This document shows positions 6,862-14,729 of a stretch of 36,566 nucleotides of DNA, in pieces (position 1 is the first letter of the stretch; every line of letters begins with the position of its first letter). Made by a program: the position numbers and the translations under genes. Location: positions 1-36,566 of the forward strand of contig DASZCR010000329.1 in assembly GCA_035942915.1 (NCBI GenBank), in the 5' to 3' direction. Source of the DNA: DASZCR01 sp035942915. GTDB taxonomy: Bacteria > Acidobacteriota > Blastocatellia > Pyrinomonadales > Pyrinomonadaceae. The notes below the pieces were generated by a model. That model was not told where the DNA came from and searched no databases. It saw only the letters and a program-made list of their open reading frames with translations.

Positions 6862-7566
6862 ATGCGCGGAGAGAATTCGAGAGAGGGGCAGATGGGCGCG
6901 GCGCTGTTGGAGTTCGCCATCGGCGCGACGGTCTTCATCACGGCGCTCCTCGGCGTCGTCGAGTTCGGGCGTCTGCTCTGGACGCACAACGCGCTCGCCG
7001 ACGCCACGCGCAGGGGCGCACGCTACGCCGTCACGCACAGCGCGAACGATGCCGATAAGGTCAAAAACATCGTCGTCTACGGCACAGAAGAACCGGGCGC
7101 AAAGCCGCTCGTGCACGGCATGGACGCCGAGGGCGTCACCGTTCAGGTCGAATACGCCGCCGGGTCGGCCGGTCTGCCTTACGGCGTCGGTCAAGGCTCG
7201 GCCACCGTCTTCGTCGAAGGCTTCCAGTTCCGTTTCCTCATCCCTCTGTTCGGCACATCGTTGCAGATGCCGAGCTACAAGACGACCCTGACGGCCGAGA
7301 GCGCGGGCACCGACGGCAGCACCGCGCCGACGGGCACGCCGACGCCCACCCCATCGCCGACACCTACGACGACGCCGACACCTGTGCCGACTCCAACCCC
7401 GACTCCGACTCCGGCTCCGACGCCATCGGCGACACCGACGCCCGCGCCGACTCCTGCGCCAACTCCGACACCGGCGCGCTCGTGCAACCGGGGTGAGTCG
7501 CCTGCGTCGGCGGGTTGCGTGTGCCGGCCGCCATTGCGCCTCAGAAGCAATGGCAAATGCCAGTAA
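6862..7566 (+). CDS. Second TadE-like protein with Pro/Thr stalk and Cys-rich tip
   Basis: A 234-residue paralogue of the preceding protein. The TadE segment is at residues 10-57 (MGAALLEFAIGATVFITALL and then VEFGRLLWTHNALADATRRGARYAV). A compact domain runs to about residue 150. A Thr-Pro stalk occupies about 155-205, encoded by a degenerate repeat at 7324-7476, and a final segment carries four Cys (C208, C219, C221, C233). The stalk-plus-tip arrangement is not found in ordinary TadE and suggests a surface-exposed minor pilin or tip. Cys pairing and adhesion are inference. It lies 33 bp after the first tadE. Confidence 0.82.
   Translation: MRGENSREGQMGAALLEFAIGATVFITALLGVVEFGRLLWTHNALADATRRGARYAVTHSANDADKVKNIVVYGTEEPGAKPLVHGMDAEGVTVQVEYAAGSAGLPYGVGQGSATVFVEGFQFRFLIPLFGTSLQMPSYKTTLTAESAGTDGSTAPTGTPTPTPSPTPTTTPTPVPTPTPTPTPAPTPSATPTPAPTPAPTPTPARSCNRGESPASAGCVCRPPLRLRSNGKCQ
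7324..7476 (+). repeat. Degenerate Thr-Pro-coding repeat (ACNCCN-based)
   Basis: About 50 residues of alternating Thr/Pro with occasional Ala/Ser/Val are encoded by 6-nt and 12-nt variations of acgcc/actcc/acacc. The region is prone to slippage, so length variation between strains is expected. Confidence 0.8.
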
Positions 7567-7633
7567 GCAGCAGCGTCGCAGACGTGTGCGACGAAGTTCG
7601 AGATTGAAGACAAGGGAAGCGAGAGCAAAGGCG

Positions 7634-8854
7634 ATGACTCAACAACTGACATTCGTGATTCTGAGCACCGGCCTCGAAACCTTCAAGGAACTGCGCGGCG
7701 CGCTCTCCGGCGAGACGGGCGCACGCCTGCTCGCAGGCGGCGACGATGCCGAACAGGTCTTCGCCGAGATTGAACGCCTGCACCCGTCGGCCGTCATCGT
7801 GGCGCTCGGACAGACGCCGGAAAACGAACTGAAGTTCGTCTCGCGCGTCGCCGCCGAGTGTCCGCAGACGGCGATTATCTGCGCCTCGCGCGATGCTTCG
7901 CCCGACCTTATCCTGCGCTCGATTCGCGCGGGCGCACGCGAGTTTCTGCGCCTGCCCGTCATCGCCGACGAGTTTAAGACGGTCTTTCGACGCACATCGG
8001 AGTTCTGCGCCGGTCAGGTCGAAGCGCCGAAGAAGCGCGGGCGCGTCGTCGCCGTCTTCTCAAGCAAGGGCGGCTGCGGCACGACCTTCATCGCCACCAA
8101 CCTCGCCGCTTCTCTGAACGCGCCGACCGTCCTCGTCGACCTCAACTTGCAGGCGGGCGACCTCGGCCTCTTCCTCGGCGTCGAGCCGAAGTTCTCCATC
8201 GCAGACCTCGTCGAAAACCGCGAGCGCGTGGACGACTCCCTGCTCGGCAGCTATCTCGCGCCGCATTCGGCCAACCTCTCACTGCTGGCCGCGCCGCGCG
8301 AGGCCGACTCGGCCGACGACATCGAGCCTGAACACGTCTTCGACGTGATGGAAATCCTGCGCGAGCGCCACGACTACGTCGTCGTTGACCCGCAGCACAC
8401 CTTCGACGCCATCACGCTCGCCGCGCTCGACCAGGCCGACGACATCCTTCTCGTCCTCACCCTAGATATCCCTGCGATACGTTGCGCGCAACGCGCGCTC
8501 GCCATCTTCGACCGGCTCGGCTATCCGCGCCATAAGGTACACATCGTCGTCAATCGCTTCAGCAAGCAGATTGACCTCGACCTCAGACAGGTCGAACGCT
8601 ACCTCGGCGTGCCTGTCATGAGTTACGTCCAGAGCGACTACCGGACGGCCGTCAACTCCATCAATCTCGGCCAGCCGCTCGTCGAATCCGAGCCGTCATC
8701 GAAGATTGCCGCAGAGATTCGCCAGATGGCGACGGCGTTGACCGGCGCGACGCACGCGCCGGAGATGCCGCCTGAGCCGCGCCGCCGCCTGCTCGGCTCG
8801 CTCTTTCGCCGCCACGCATCGGTCGGCAAAGAGAAGGAAGCGGCCGCGCTCTGA
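7634..8854 (+). CDS. cpaE: Pilus localisation ATPase CpaE/TadZ (receiver-like plus MinD/ParA-like)
   Basis: A 406-residue cytoplasmic protein. Residues 1-125 form a receiver-like domain in which the expected phospho-acceptor Asp region reads AVIVALGQ, so it is a pseudo-receiver. Residues 137-390 form a MinD/ParA-like P-loop domain: deviant Walker A SKGGCGTT (144-151), LVDLNLQAGDLGLFLG (about 167-182), and HDYVVVDPQHTFD as the Walker B region. The usual Lys of GKT is replaced by Thr, as known for some CpaE/TadZ proteins. The family positions the pilus machine at a site in the cell. The start at 7634 clears the upstream gene; an in-frame GTG at 7493 would overlap it. Confidence 0.9.
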   Translation: MTQQLTFVILSTGLETFKELRGALSGETGARLLAGGDDAEQVFAEIERLHPSAVIVALGQTPENELKFVSRVAAECPQTAIICASRDASPDLILRSIRAGAREFLRLPVIADEFKTVFRRTSEFCAGQVEAPKKRGRVVAVFSSKGGCGTTFIATNLAASLNAPTVLVDLNLQAGDLGLFLGVEPKFSIADLVENRERVDDSLLGSYLAPHSANLSLLAAPREADSADDIEPEHVFDVMEILRERHDYVVVDPQHTFDAITLAALDQADDILLVLTLDIPAIRCAQRALAIFDRLGYPRHKVHIVVNRFSKQIDLDLRQVERYLGVPVMSYVQSDYRTAVNSINLGQPLVESEPSSKIAAEIRQMATALTGATHAPEMPPEPRRRLLGSLFRRHASVGKEKEAAAL

Positions 8855-8900
8855 AGTTCTCTCAAACTCTCGATAAAGACACACGGGGACGCATCACGTC

Positions 8901-10253
8901 ATGGCACTGCGCGAAAGATTGGTGAAGGAAACGACGACGGCCGGAAGCTTCTTCGGCCGCGCGACGATGGACGACGCGACGGCTCTCGGCGGCCCGCAAC
9001 TCTTTCAGGAGATGAAGGCGCGACTCCACCGCGCCATCATCAACCGGATGGACTTGACCAAGCTCGGTCAACTCGAACCCGACCAGCTTCACGCCGAGGT
9101 TGCGCGTCTCGCCGAAGAGTTAATCGCGGTCGAGAGCGTGCCGCTCTCTTCGGTCGAGCGCGAGCGACTCGTCGGCGAAGTGCGCCACGAACTGTTCGGT
9201 CTGGGGCCGCTCGAACCGCTGCTCGCAGACCCTTCGGTCTGCGATATCCTCGTCAACTCGCCCAAGAACATCTACGTCGAGCGTCACGGCAAACTCGAAC
9301 GCACGCAGGTCGAGTTCAAAGACGACGAGCACCTGATGCGCGTCATCGAGCGCATCGTCTCTTCGGTCGGCCGACGCATCGACGAAGCCTCTCCGATGGT
9401 CGATGCGCGTCTCAAAGATGGCTCGCGCGTCAACGCCATCATCCCGCCGCTCTCGCTGGACGGCCCCGTGCTCTCCATCCGTCGCTTCGGCGCAGAACCC
9501 TTGCGCATCGACTCGCTGATAGAGAAAGGCGCGCTCACCAGAGAGATTGCAGAGATGTTCGAGATGTGCGTCTACGCGCGGCTCAACATTCTCATCTCCG
9601 GCGGCACGGGCGCGGGCAAGACGACGCTCCTGAACGCGCTCTCGGCCTACATCCCCGAAACTCAACGCATCGTGACGATTGAAGACTCGGCCGAGTTGCA
9701 GCTACAGCAACCGCACGTCGTCCGTCTGGAGACGCGCCCGCCCAACATCGAAGGGCGCGGCGAAGTCACACAGCGCGACCTCGTAAAGAACGCCCTGCGA
9801 ATGCGCCCCGACCGCATCGTCATCGGCGAGGTGCGCGGCGGCGAGGCCATCGACATGTTGCAGGCCATGAACACAGGCCACGACGGCTCTCTGACGACCA
9901 TTCACGCCAACACGCCGCGCGATGCGCTCTCGCGTCTGGAAACGATGATTCAGATGACCGGCATGAAGCTCTCCGAGCGCGGGATGCGCCAGCAGATAGC
10001 CTCAGCCATCAACCTCGTCATACAGGGCGCACGACTCTCCGACGGCACGCGCCGCATCACCTCCATCTCGGAAATCACGGGCATGGAAGGCGACACCATC
10101 ACGATGCAGGAAATCTTCCTCTACGAGCGCAAGGGCGTTGACAAGGAAGGCAACGTGATTGGCCGCTTCCGCCCGACCGGCGTCCGCCCGCGTTTCGCCG
10201 AACGTCTCAAAGCCTACGGTATGCAACTGCCGCGCATCTTCTTCGAGGATTGA
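8901..10253 (+). CDS. cpaF: Pilus secretion ATPase CpaF/TadA
   Basis: A 450-residue VirB11/type II-IV secretion ATPase that powers Flp pilus assembly at the inner membrane. All family boxes are intact: Walker A GGTGAGKTT (234-242), Asp box EDSAEL (261-266), Walker B RIVIGEVRGGEA (305-316) and His box GHDGSLTTIHAN (326-337). The N-terminal domain carries the CpaF-typical LFGLGPLEPLLADPSV and VNSPKNIYVERHGKLE motifs. It follows cpaE by 46 bp. Length is typical for CpaF. Confidence 0.96.
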   Translation: MALRERLVKETTTAGSFFGRATMDDATALGGPQLFQEMKARLHRAIINRMDLTKLGQLEPDQLHAEVARLAEELIAVESVPLSSVERERLVGEVRHELFGLGPLEPLLADPSVCDILVNSPKNIYVERHGKLERTQVEFKDDEHLMRVIERIVSSVGRRIDEASPMVDARLKDGSRVNAIIPPLSLDGPVLSIRRFGAEPLRIDSLIEKGALTREIAEMFEMCVYARLNILISGGTGAGKTTLLNALSAYIPETQRIVTIEDSAELQLQQPHVVRLETRPPNIEGRGEVTQRDLVKNALRMRPDRIVIGEVRGGEAIDMLQAMNTGHDGSLTTIHANTPRDALSRLETMIQMTGMKLSERGMRQQIASAINLVIQGARLSDGTRRITSISEITGMEGDTITMQEIFLYERKGVDKEGNVIGRFRPTGVRPRFAERLKAYGMQLPRIFFED

Positions 10254-10261
10254 TGCGGAAG

Positions 10262-10311
10262 ATTGATTCATCGGCTCGTCCATTGTTGGCCTCGATGAAT
10301 CAATGAATCAA
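10262..10311 (+). repeat. Intergenic inverted repeat with TTGATTCA octamers
   Basis: ATTGATTCATCG (10262-10273) is the perfect inverse complement of CGATGAATCAAT (10293-10304). ATGAATCA then repeats in tandem at 10295-10310. The octamer TTGATTCA or its complement therefore occurs three times in about 50 bp between cpaF and tadB, and twice more at 13337-13360. No T-run follows the stem. Confidence 0.7.
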
Positions 10312-10324
10312 TGGAGCTATTTCG

Positions 10325-11287
10325 ATGATTCCTTTTTTCGTCTTCATCTTCTGCATGTTCCTCGTCTTCGCCGCCTACCTGCTGGCGACGCGCGGCTCTG
10401 AGGCGAGGCGCGCGCGCCTCCAACAGCGACTCGCCGACGCCTTGCTGTTCTCGGCCAACAACGAGGACGCCGAAGTGCGTCTGGCGCGCGAGGAGTTGAT
10501 GAGCGAGATACCGGCGCTCAACCGCGTGCTCGTCCGCGTCCAGACGGCAACCCGCCTGAAGCGGATGATTGACCAGGCCGACCTGCAAATCACCGTCACG
10601 CGCCTCGTCATGTTCTCCGCGATGGCCGGGATACTGGCCGCGCTCGCCGTCTCGATGGTGACAGTCTCGCTCCTCGCCGTCGTCGTCGCCGGTCTCTGCG
10701 CGGCGGCCTTGCCTTTCACGCACGTCGCTTACAAGCGGCGTCGTCGTCTCAATCAGTTTCTCGAACAACTGCCCGACGCGCTCGAACTGATGAGCCGCGC
10801 ACTCTCGGCCGGACACGCTTTCGCCGAGTCGCTGCACATGATTTCGACCGAGATGCCCGACCCCATTGCGACCGAGTTTCGCAAGACCTACGAGGAACAG
10901 AATCTCGGTCTCTCGCTCAAACTCGCTCTGGAGAATCTGACCGAGCGCGTCCCGCTCTTAGACCTCCGGCTATGTGTGACGGCCATCCTCATCCAGCGCG
11001 AGACGGGCGGCAATCTGGCGGAGATTCTTGAGAAGGTGGCTTACACCATCCGCGAACGCTTCCGCATCCTCGAAGACCTCAAGACGCTGACCACTTCGTC
11101 GCGCATGTCCGCATGGATTCTCTGCGGCCTGCCCGTCTTCGTCGCGCTCGTCGTGACCTTTATGAACCCGGACTACATGAGCGTTCTCTGGAGCGACCCG
11201 CGCGGCCACAGGCTGCTCGCCATCGCCTCGCTCATGCAAATCGTCGGCATGCTCGTCGTGCGCAAGATTCTGCGGATAAAGATTTAG
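10325..11287 (+). CDS. tadB: Inner-membrane pilus platform protein TadB
   Basis: A 320-residue polytopic protein of the GspF/T2SSF family. An N-terminal membrane helix (about 3-20) is followed by a cytoplasmic region and two central hydrophobic segments (about 96-135). The T2SSF core follows with QLPDALELMSRALSAGHAF, then REtGGNLAEILEKVAYTIRERFRI and a C-terminal membrane pair. The LPDALELMSRALSAGHAF and GGNLAEIL motifs are standard for TadB. It works with TadC and the CpaF ATPase as the pilus motor platform. Confidence 0.93.
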   Translation: MIPFFVFIFCMFLVFAAYLLATRGSEARRARLQQRLADALLFSANNEDAEVRLAREELMSEIPALNRVLVRVQTATRLKRMIDQADLQITVTRLVMFSAMAGILAALAVSMVTVSLLAVVVAGLCAAALPFTHVAYKRRRRLNQFLEQLPDALELMSRALSAGHAFAESLHMISTEMPDPIATEFRKTYEEQNLGLSLKLALENLTERVPLLDLRLCVTAILIQRETGGNLAEILEKVAYTIRERFRILEDLKTLTTSSRMSAWILCGLPVFVALVVTFMNPDYMSVLWSDPRGHRLLAIASLMQIVGMLVVRKILRIKI

Positions 11288-11293
11288 TGATGA

Positions 11294-11360
11294 GTGATGG
11301 GTGAGAGGTGATAGGACAAAAGCTTTTCTCTTATCACCCATCACCTATCACCCATCACCT
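11294..11360 (+). repeat. Intergenic ATCACC-rich hairpin and 14-bp tandem repeat
   Basis: GTGATGGGTGAGAGGTGAT (11294-11312) pairs with ATCACCTATCACCCATCAC (11340-11358) with one mismatch. The 3' arm contains a perfect tandem ATCACCCATCACCT at 11333-11346 and 11347-11360. The loop holds AGGACAAAAGCTTTT, echoed by CGGACAAAGCT just before the tadC start. It occupies nearly the whole tadB-tadC gap. Confidence 0.75.
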
Positions 11361-11383
11361 GCCAGCTATCACCGGACAAAGCT

Positions 11384-12331
11384 ATGCTCATCATCACCAT
11401 CTCCATCTTCGTGTTCGTCACGCTCGGCGTGATGGGGCTTTACTGGCTGATGTTCCGGCCGCAGAGTGCGGCGACGGAGCGTCTGAAGCGGATGGGCGAG
11501 GCCGGTCTGGGCGGCGCGTCCGGCGTGGGCACGACGGCTGCGCCCGTCGCCGTCGTCGAAGATTCTGCGATGGCCGACCTGGCCGAGCGCGTGGCCGCGC
11601 CGCTGCATCGTCTGGCGCCGCCCTCTGCGGCCGAAGCGCGCAAGCTGCAAAAGCAACTGATGCAGGCGGGCTATCGAGGGCAGAATGCGGCGGTCGTCTA
11701 CCGCGCGCTCCAACTCGCGGCGCTCGCCGCCTTTCCCGGCACGGTCGCGCTCGTCTGCGCCTTTCTCGGACGCCCGCTCGGTAACGCGTTCCTCTTCATC
11801 TGCATCGCGTTCGTCTTCGGCTTCATGCTGCCGCGCTACGTCCTGACCAAGATGATTAAGGGCAGGCAACAGCGCGTGCGTTGGGGACTGGCCGATGCGC
11901 TCGACCTGATGGTCGTCTCCATCGAGGCCGGACTCGGCTTGAACGCCGCGCTCGTCCGTGTCGGCGACGAGTTGAAGGACGTGCACCCGGAGATTAGCGA
12001 AGAGTTCGAGTTGACCAACCTTGAGATTCGCGTCGGGCGCGAGCGCGAAGAGGCGCTCAGGAATCTGGCCGAGCGCACGGGCGTCGAAGATTTAAGAAGC
12101 CTCTGCGCGATGCTCATACAGGCCGACCGCTTCGGCACTTCGATTGCGAAGGCCGTGCGCGTCTATGCCGACTCGCTGCGCACGAAGCGTCGGCAGCGCG
12201 CCGAGCAGGCCGCGCAGAAGGCGGCCGTCAAACTCCTCTTCCCGCTCGCCTGTTTCCTGTTCCCGACGCTCTTCATCATCATTCTCGGCCCGGCGGCCAT
12301 CAACCTCATCGACACCTTCGGCAAAATGTGA
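11384..12331 (+). CDS. tadC: Inner-membrane pilus platform protein TadC
   Basis: A 315-residue protein of the same T2SSF superfamily as TadB. Hydrophobic segments are at about residues 1-22, 105-150 and 285-310. The core carries WGLADALDLMVVSIEAGLGLNAALVRVG, LRNLAERTGVEDLRSLCAMLIQADRFGTSIAKAVRVYADSLR and KAAVKLLFPLACFLFPTLFIIILGPA, all strongly TadC-like. It forms the motor platform with TadB. The ATG at 11384 is the first residue after the intergenic repeat. The weak ribosome site suggests coupling or structure-dependent translation. Confidence 0.94.
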   Translation: MLIITISIFVFVTLGVMGLYWLMFRPQSAATERLKRMGEAGLGGASGVGTTAAPVAVVEDSAMADLAERVAAPLHRLAPPSAAEARKLQKQLMQAGYRGQNAAVVYRALQLAALAAFPGTVALVCAFLGRPLGNAFLFICIAFVFGFMLPRYVLTKMIKGRQQRVRWGLADALDLMVVSIEAGLGLNAALVRVGDELKDVHPEISEEFELTNLEIRVGREREEALRNLAERTGVEDLRSLCAMLIQADRFGTSIAKAVRVYADSLRTKRRQRAEQAAQKAAVKLLFPLACFLFPTLFIIILGPAAINLIDTFGKM

Positions 12332-12350
12332 GGGAGGCAAAAAAGTAGCC

Positions 12351-13331
12351 ATGCGCAAACGAACCATCATCGCCGTCATCTTCGCTTTCGTGCTGACCGT
12401 CGGCTTCACCGCGCTGTGGAGCGCAGAGGGCGACGAGCAAGAGGGAGACACCGCGACCAACATCGTCGCCGCGCGCGGCGCAGAGACGGGCACGGCCGAC
12501 GCGCCGAAGAAGAAGGGCAATCGCTTCGCGCGCTTCTTCAAAGCTCCCTTCAAGGCCGTCGGAAAGCTGCTCGGCGGCGGAGACGACGACAAAATCGCGC
12601 GCATGTCGGAGAAGGATGCGCGGAGGTTCGAGAGCGTCGGCGTGGTGAAGGTCGAAGACCGTCGCAGCGGCGGCACAGACGAGAGCACGGCAGCCGCGAC
12701 CGGCAGCGCGCAGGATTCGCTCGCACGCGGTCGCGCCGCGCTCGAAGCCGGACAACTCAACGAGGCCATCGCAGAGCTTTCGCGCGCCGCTTCGATGGAT
12801 GCCAAACTGGCGCAGGCGCACAGCCTTCTCGCCGTCGCCTACGACCGCAAGGGCTTGCACGAACGCGCACGCGAGTCTTACGAACGCGCCATTGATTTGA
12901 ACGAGAGAGACGCGCAAGCTCTTAACAACCTCGGCTACTCGCTCTACCTGAACGGCAACTATCGCGCGGCCGTCGACCGCTTGAAGCGTGCCGCGCGCCT
13001 CGCGCCTTCCGACACGCGCATCCTCAACAACCTCGCGCTCGCCCAGTGCCGCCTCGGCAAATACGACGATGCGCTCAAGAGTTTCACGCGCGCCGGTGGC
13101 GAGTTCAACGGCCGGATGAACGTCGCCGCCTTACTCGAACGTGCCGGACGCGACGAAGACGCCATCCGTCATTACGAGCAGGCGCGGCGTCTGCAACCCG
13201 AAGCGACCGGCGTCCTGCGTCGCCTCGCAGACCTCTACGCGCGCACAGGCCAGAGCGCGCAGGCCGAAGATGCCCGCCGTGCGCTCGACGCGCTCGACGC
13301 ACGCGACGCTCTCGCCGCCGGTGGCAAGTAA
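12351..13331 (+). CDS. TPR protein, TadD-like pilotin candidate
   Basis: A 326-residue protein with an N-terminal signal or anchor (about residues 4-24), a basic/Gly-rich linker (about 45-75), then several tetratricopeptide repeats from about residue 123. Recognisable units include LARGRAALEAGQLNEAIAEL, AHSLLAVAYDRKGLHERARE, ALNNLGYSLYLNGNYRAAVD and ILNNLALAQCRLGKYDDALK. In Tad loci the TPR protein following TadC is TadD, which helps secretin assembly in the periplasm. Position and architecture fit, but sequence alone does not prove the role. The ATG at 12351 follows GGGAGG and begins 19 bp after tadC. Confidence 0.8.
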   Translation: MRKRTIIAVIFAFVLTVGFTALWSAEGDEQEGDTATNIVAARGAETGTADAPKKKGNRFARFFKAPFKAVGKLLGGGDDDKIARMSEKDARRFESVGVVKVEDRRSGGTDESTAAATGSAQDSLARGRAALEAGQLNEAIAELSRAASMDAKLAQAHSLLAVAYDRKGLHERARESYERAIDLNERDAQALNNLGYSLYLNGNYRAAVDRLKRAARLAPSDTRILNNLALAQCRLGKYDDALKSFTRAGGEFNGRMNVAALLERAGRDEDAIRHYEQARRLQPEATGVLRRLADLYARTGQSAQAEDARRALDALDARDALAAGGK

Positions 13332-13336
13332 GAGGC

Positions 13337-13360
13337 TTGATTCAACGACTCTTTGATTCA
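13337..13360 (+). repeat. Direct repeat of TTGATTCA between TPR and AAA+ genes
   Basis: TTGATTCA occurs at 13337-13344 and 13353-13360. It is the same octamer as in the cpaF-tadB gap. Both copies lie in the short gene-free interval upstream of the AAA+ gene. Confidence 0.6.
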
Positions 13361-13379
13361 TTTGAGCGGAGTTCACATC

Positions 13380-14729
13380 ATGACGCACACAGGGATTTTG
13401 ACGCGCGGCGAGGTGGAGACGATGGGGCCGCCCGCGCTCGTAGAGATTGCCGACGCGGACGTTCCGGCCAGCTTCCTCTGCGACCTCGCGCTGAAGCATG
13501 TGGCCTATTCGCCGGAGCCGACGACGGCCTCGGTCGCCGAAGAGATGCGCCTGCCGCGCTCGCTCGTCGAAGAGTTGCTGGTTCATCTCTCGCGCGAGAA
13601 GTTGATTGAAATCAAGATGCAGACGGCCGTCGGCGCCACCCGCTACGCGATGCTCGAACGCGGTTGGGAACGCGTCGAGCGAGCGCGTAGTCTGTGCGGC
13701 TACGTCGGCCCCGCGCCGGTCTCTCTGCGCGACTACGCGCACATGATGCGTCTGCAAGCCGTGCCCGCCAGACCCGCTACGCCCGACACCGTGCGCGCCG
13801 CCTTCCGCGACCTCGTCCTGCCGGAATCGCTCCTGCAAACGCTCGGCTGCGTCGTCAACTCGCGTCGTTCGCTCTTCGTTACGGGGCCTCCGGGAACGGG
13901 CAAGACGGCCGTCGCCGAACGCATCAACGCGGGGCTGCCCGGCTACATCTGGATTCCGTTCGCCATCGAAATCGACGGACAGATTATCCGCGTCTTCGAT
14001 AACCATAATCACCGTCCAGTCTCGCGCGACGAGACGCCGGTCGAGTACGACCGGCGCTGGATTTGCATCGAGCGCCCGCTCGTCATCGTCGGCGGCGAGT
14101 TGACCTTAGACGACGCAGACCTTCAGTGGAGCGAGGCCGCGCGTTTCTACGAAGCGCCCTTTCAGATGAAGTCGAATGGCGGCACGCTCGTCATCGACGA
14201 CTTCGGCCGCCAGCGCGTCGCGCCGCAGGACTTGCTCAATCGCTGGATTGTCCCGCTCGAAAAACGCGTCGATTACCTGACGCTGCACACGGGCAAAAAA
14301 ATCGAAGTGCCCTTCGAGCAACTCGTCGTCTTCTCGACCAACTTGGACGAGCGTGACCTCGTCGATGAAGCGTTCCTGCGCCGCATGGGCTATCGCGCGC
14401 GCGTCGAAGCGCCGACGCCGGCCGCCTACTCGGAAATCTTCCGTCGCGCGGCCAACGCGCGCGGCATCCGCGTCGAACAGTCCATGCTCGACTACATCCT
14501 GAACAACTACATGATTGAGCGTCGGCAGATGAAGGCTTGCGAGCCGCGCGACCTGCTCGACCGCGTCACAGACATCTGCCTCTTCGAGGGACACGCGCCC
14601 GAACTCTCGACCAAACTGATTGACGGCGCGTGGCGCAACTACTTCGGCACGTCGCACTCGTTCACGACGAACGAACTGAATAAGAGAACGACGCAGGAGC
14701 TTAACGATGCCAACCCGCTGCAACTCTGA
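13380..14729 (+). CDS. AAA+ ATPase with N-terminal winged-helix-like region
   Basis: A 449-residue cytoplasmic protein. Residues about 28-100 look like a winged helix (SVAEEMRLPRSLVEELLVHL ... YAMLERGWE). The AAA+ core has Walker A GPPGTGKT (169-176), Walker B TLVIDDFG (269-276), sensor-1 STN (319-321) and RR at 334-335 as a candidate arginine finger. It resembles predicted ATPases found in pilus clusters rather than a secretion ATPase; the role could be chaperone-like remodelling. The ATG at 13380 is preceded by GGAG at 8 bp. The last 23 bp overlap the transglycosylase gene, indicating co-expression. Confidence 0.8.
   Translation: MTHTGILTRGEVETMGPPALVEIADADVPASFLCDLALKHVAYSPEPTTASVAEEMRLPRSLVEELLVHLSREKLIEIKMQTAVGATRYAMLERGWERVERARSLCGYVGPAPVSLRDYAHMMRLQAVPARPATPDTVRAAFRDLVLPESLLQTLGCVVNSRRSLFVTGPPGTGKTAVAERINAGLPGYIWIPFAIEIDGQIIRVFDNHNHRPVSRDETPVEYDRRWICIERPLVIVGGELTLDDADLQWSEAARFYEAPFQMKSNGGTLVIDDFGRQRVAPQDLLNRWIVPLEKRVDYLTLHTGKKIEVPFEQLVVFSTNLDERDLVDEAFLRRMGYRARVEAPTPAAYSEIFRRAANARGIRVEQSMLDYILNNYMIERRQMKACEPRDLLDRVTDICLFEGHAPELSTKLIDGAWRNYFGTSHSFTTNELNKRTTQELNDANPLQL

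Noticed and set aside
7324..7476. Possible CRISPR-like array
   Set aside because: It is an in-frame Thr-Pro-coding repeat with 6- and 12-nt periodicity and no spacers.
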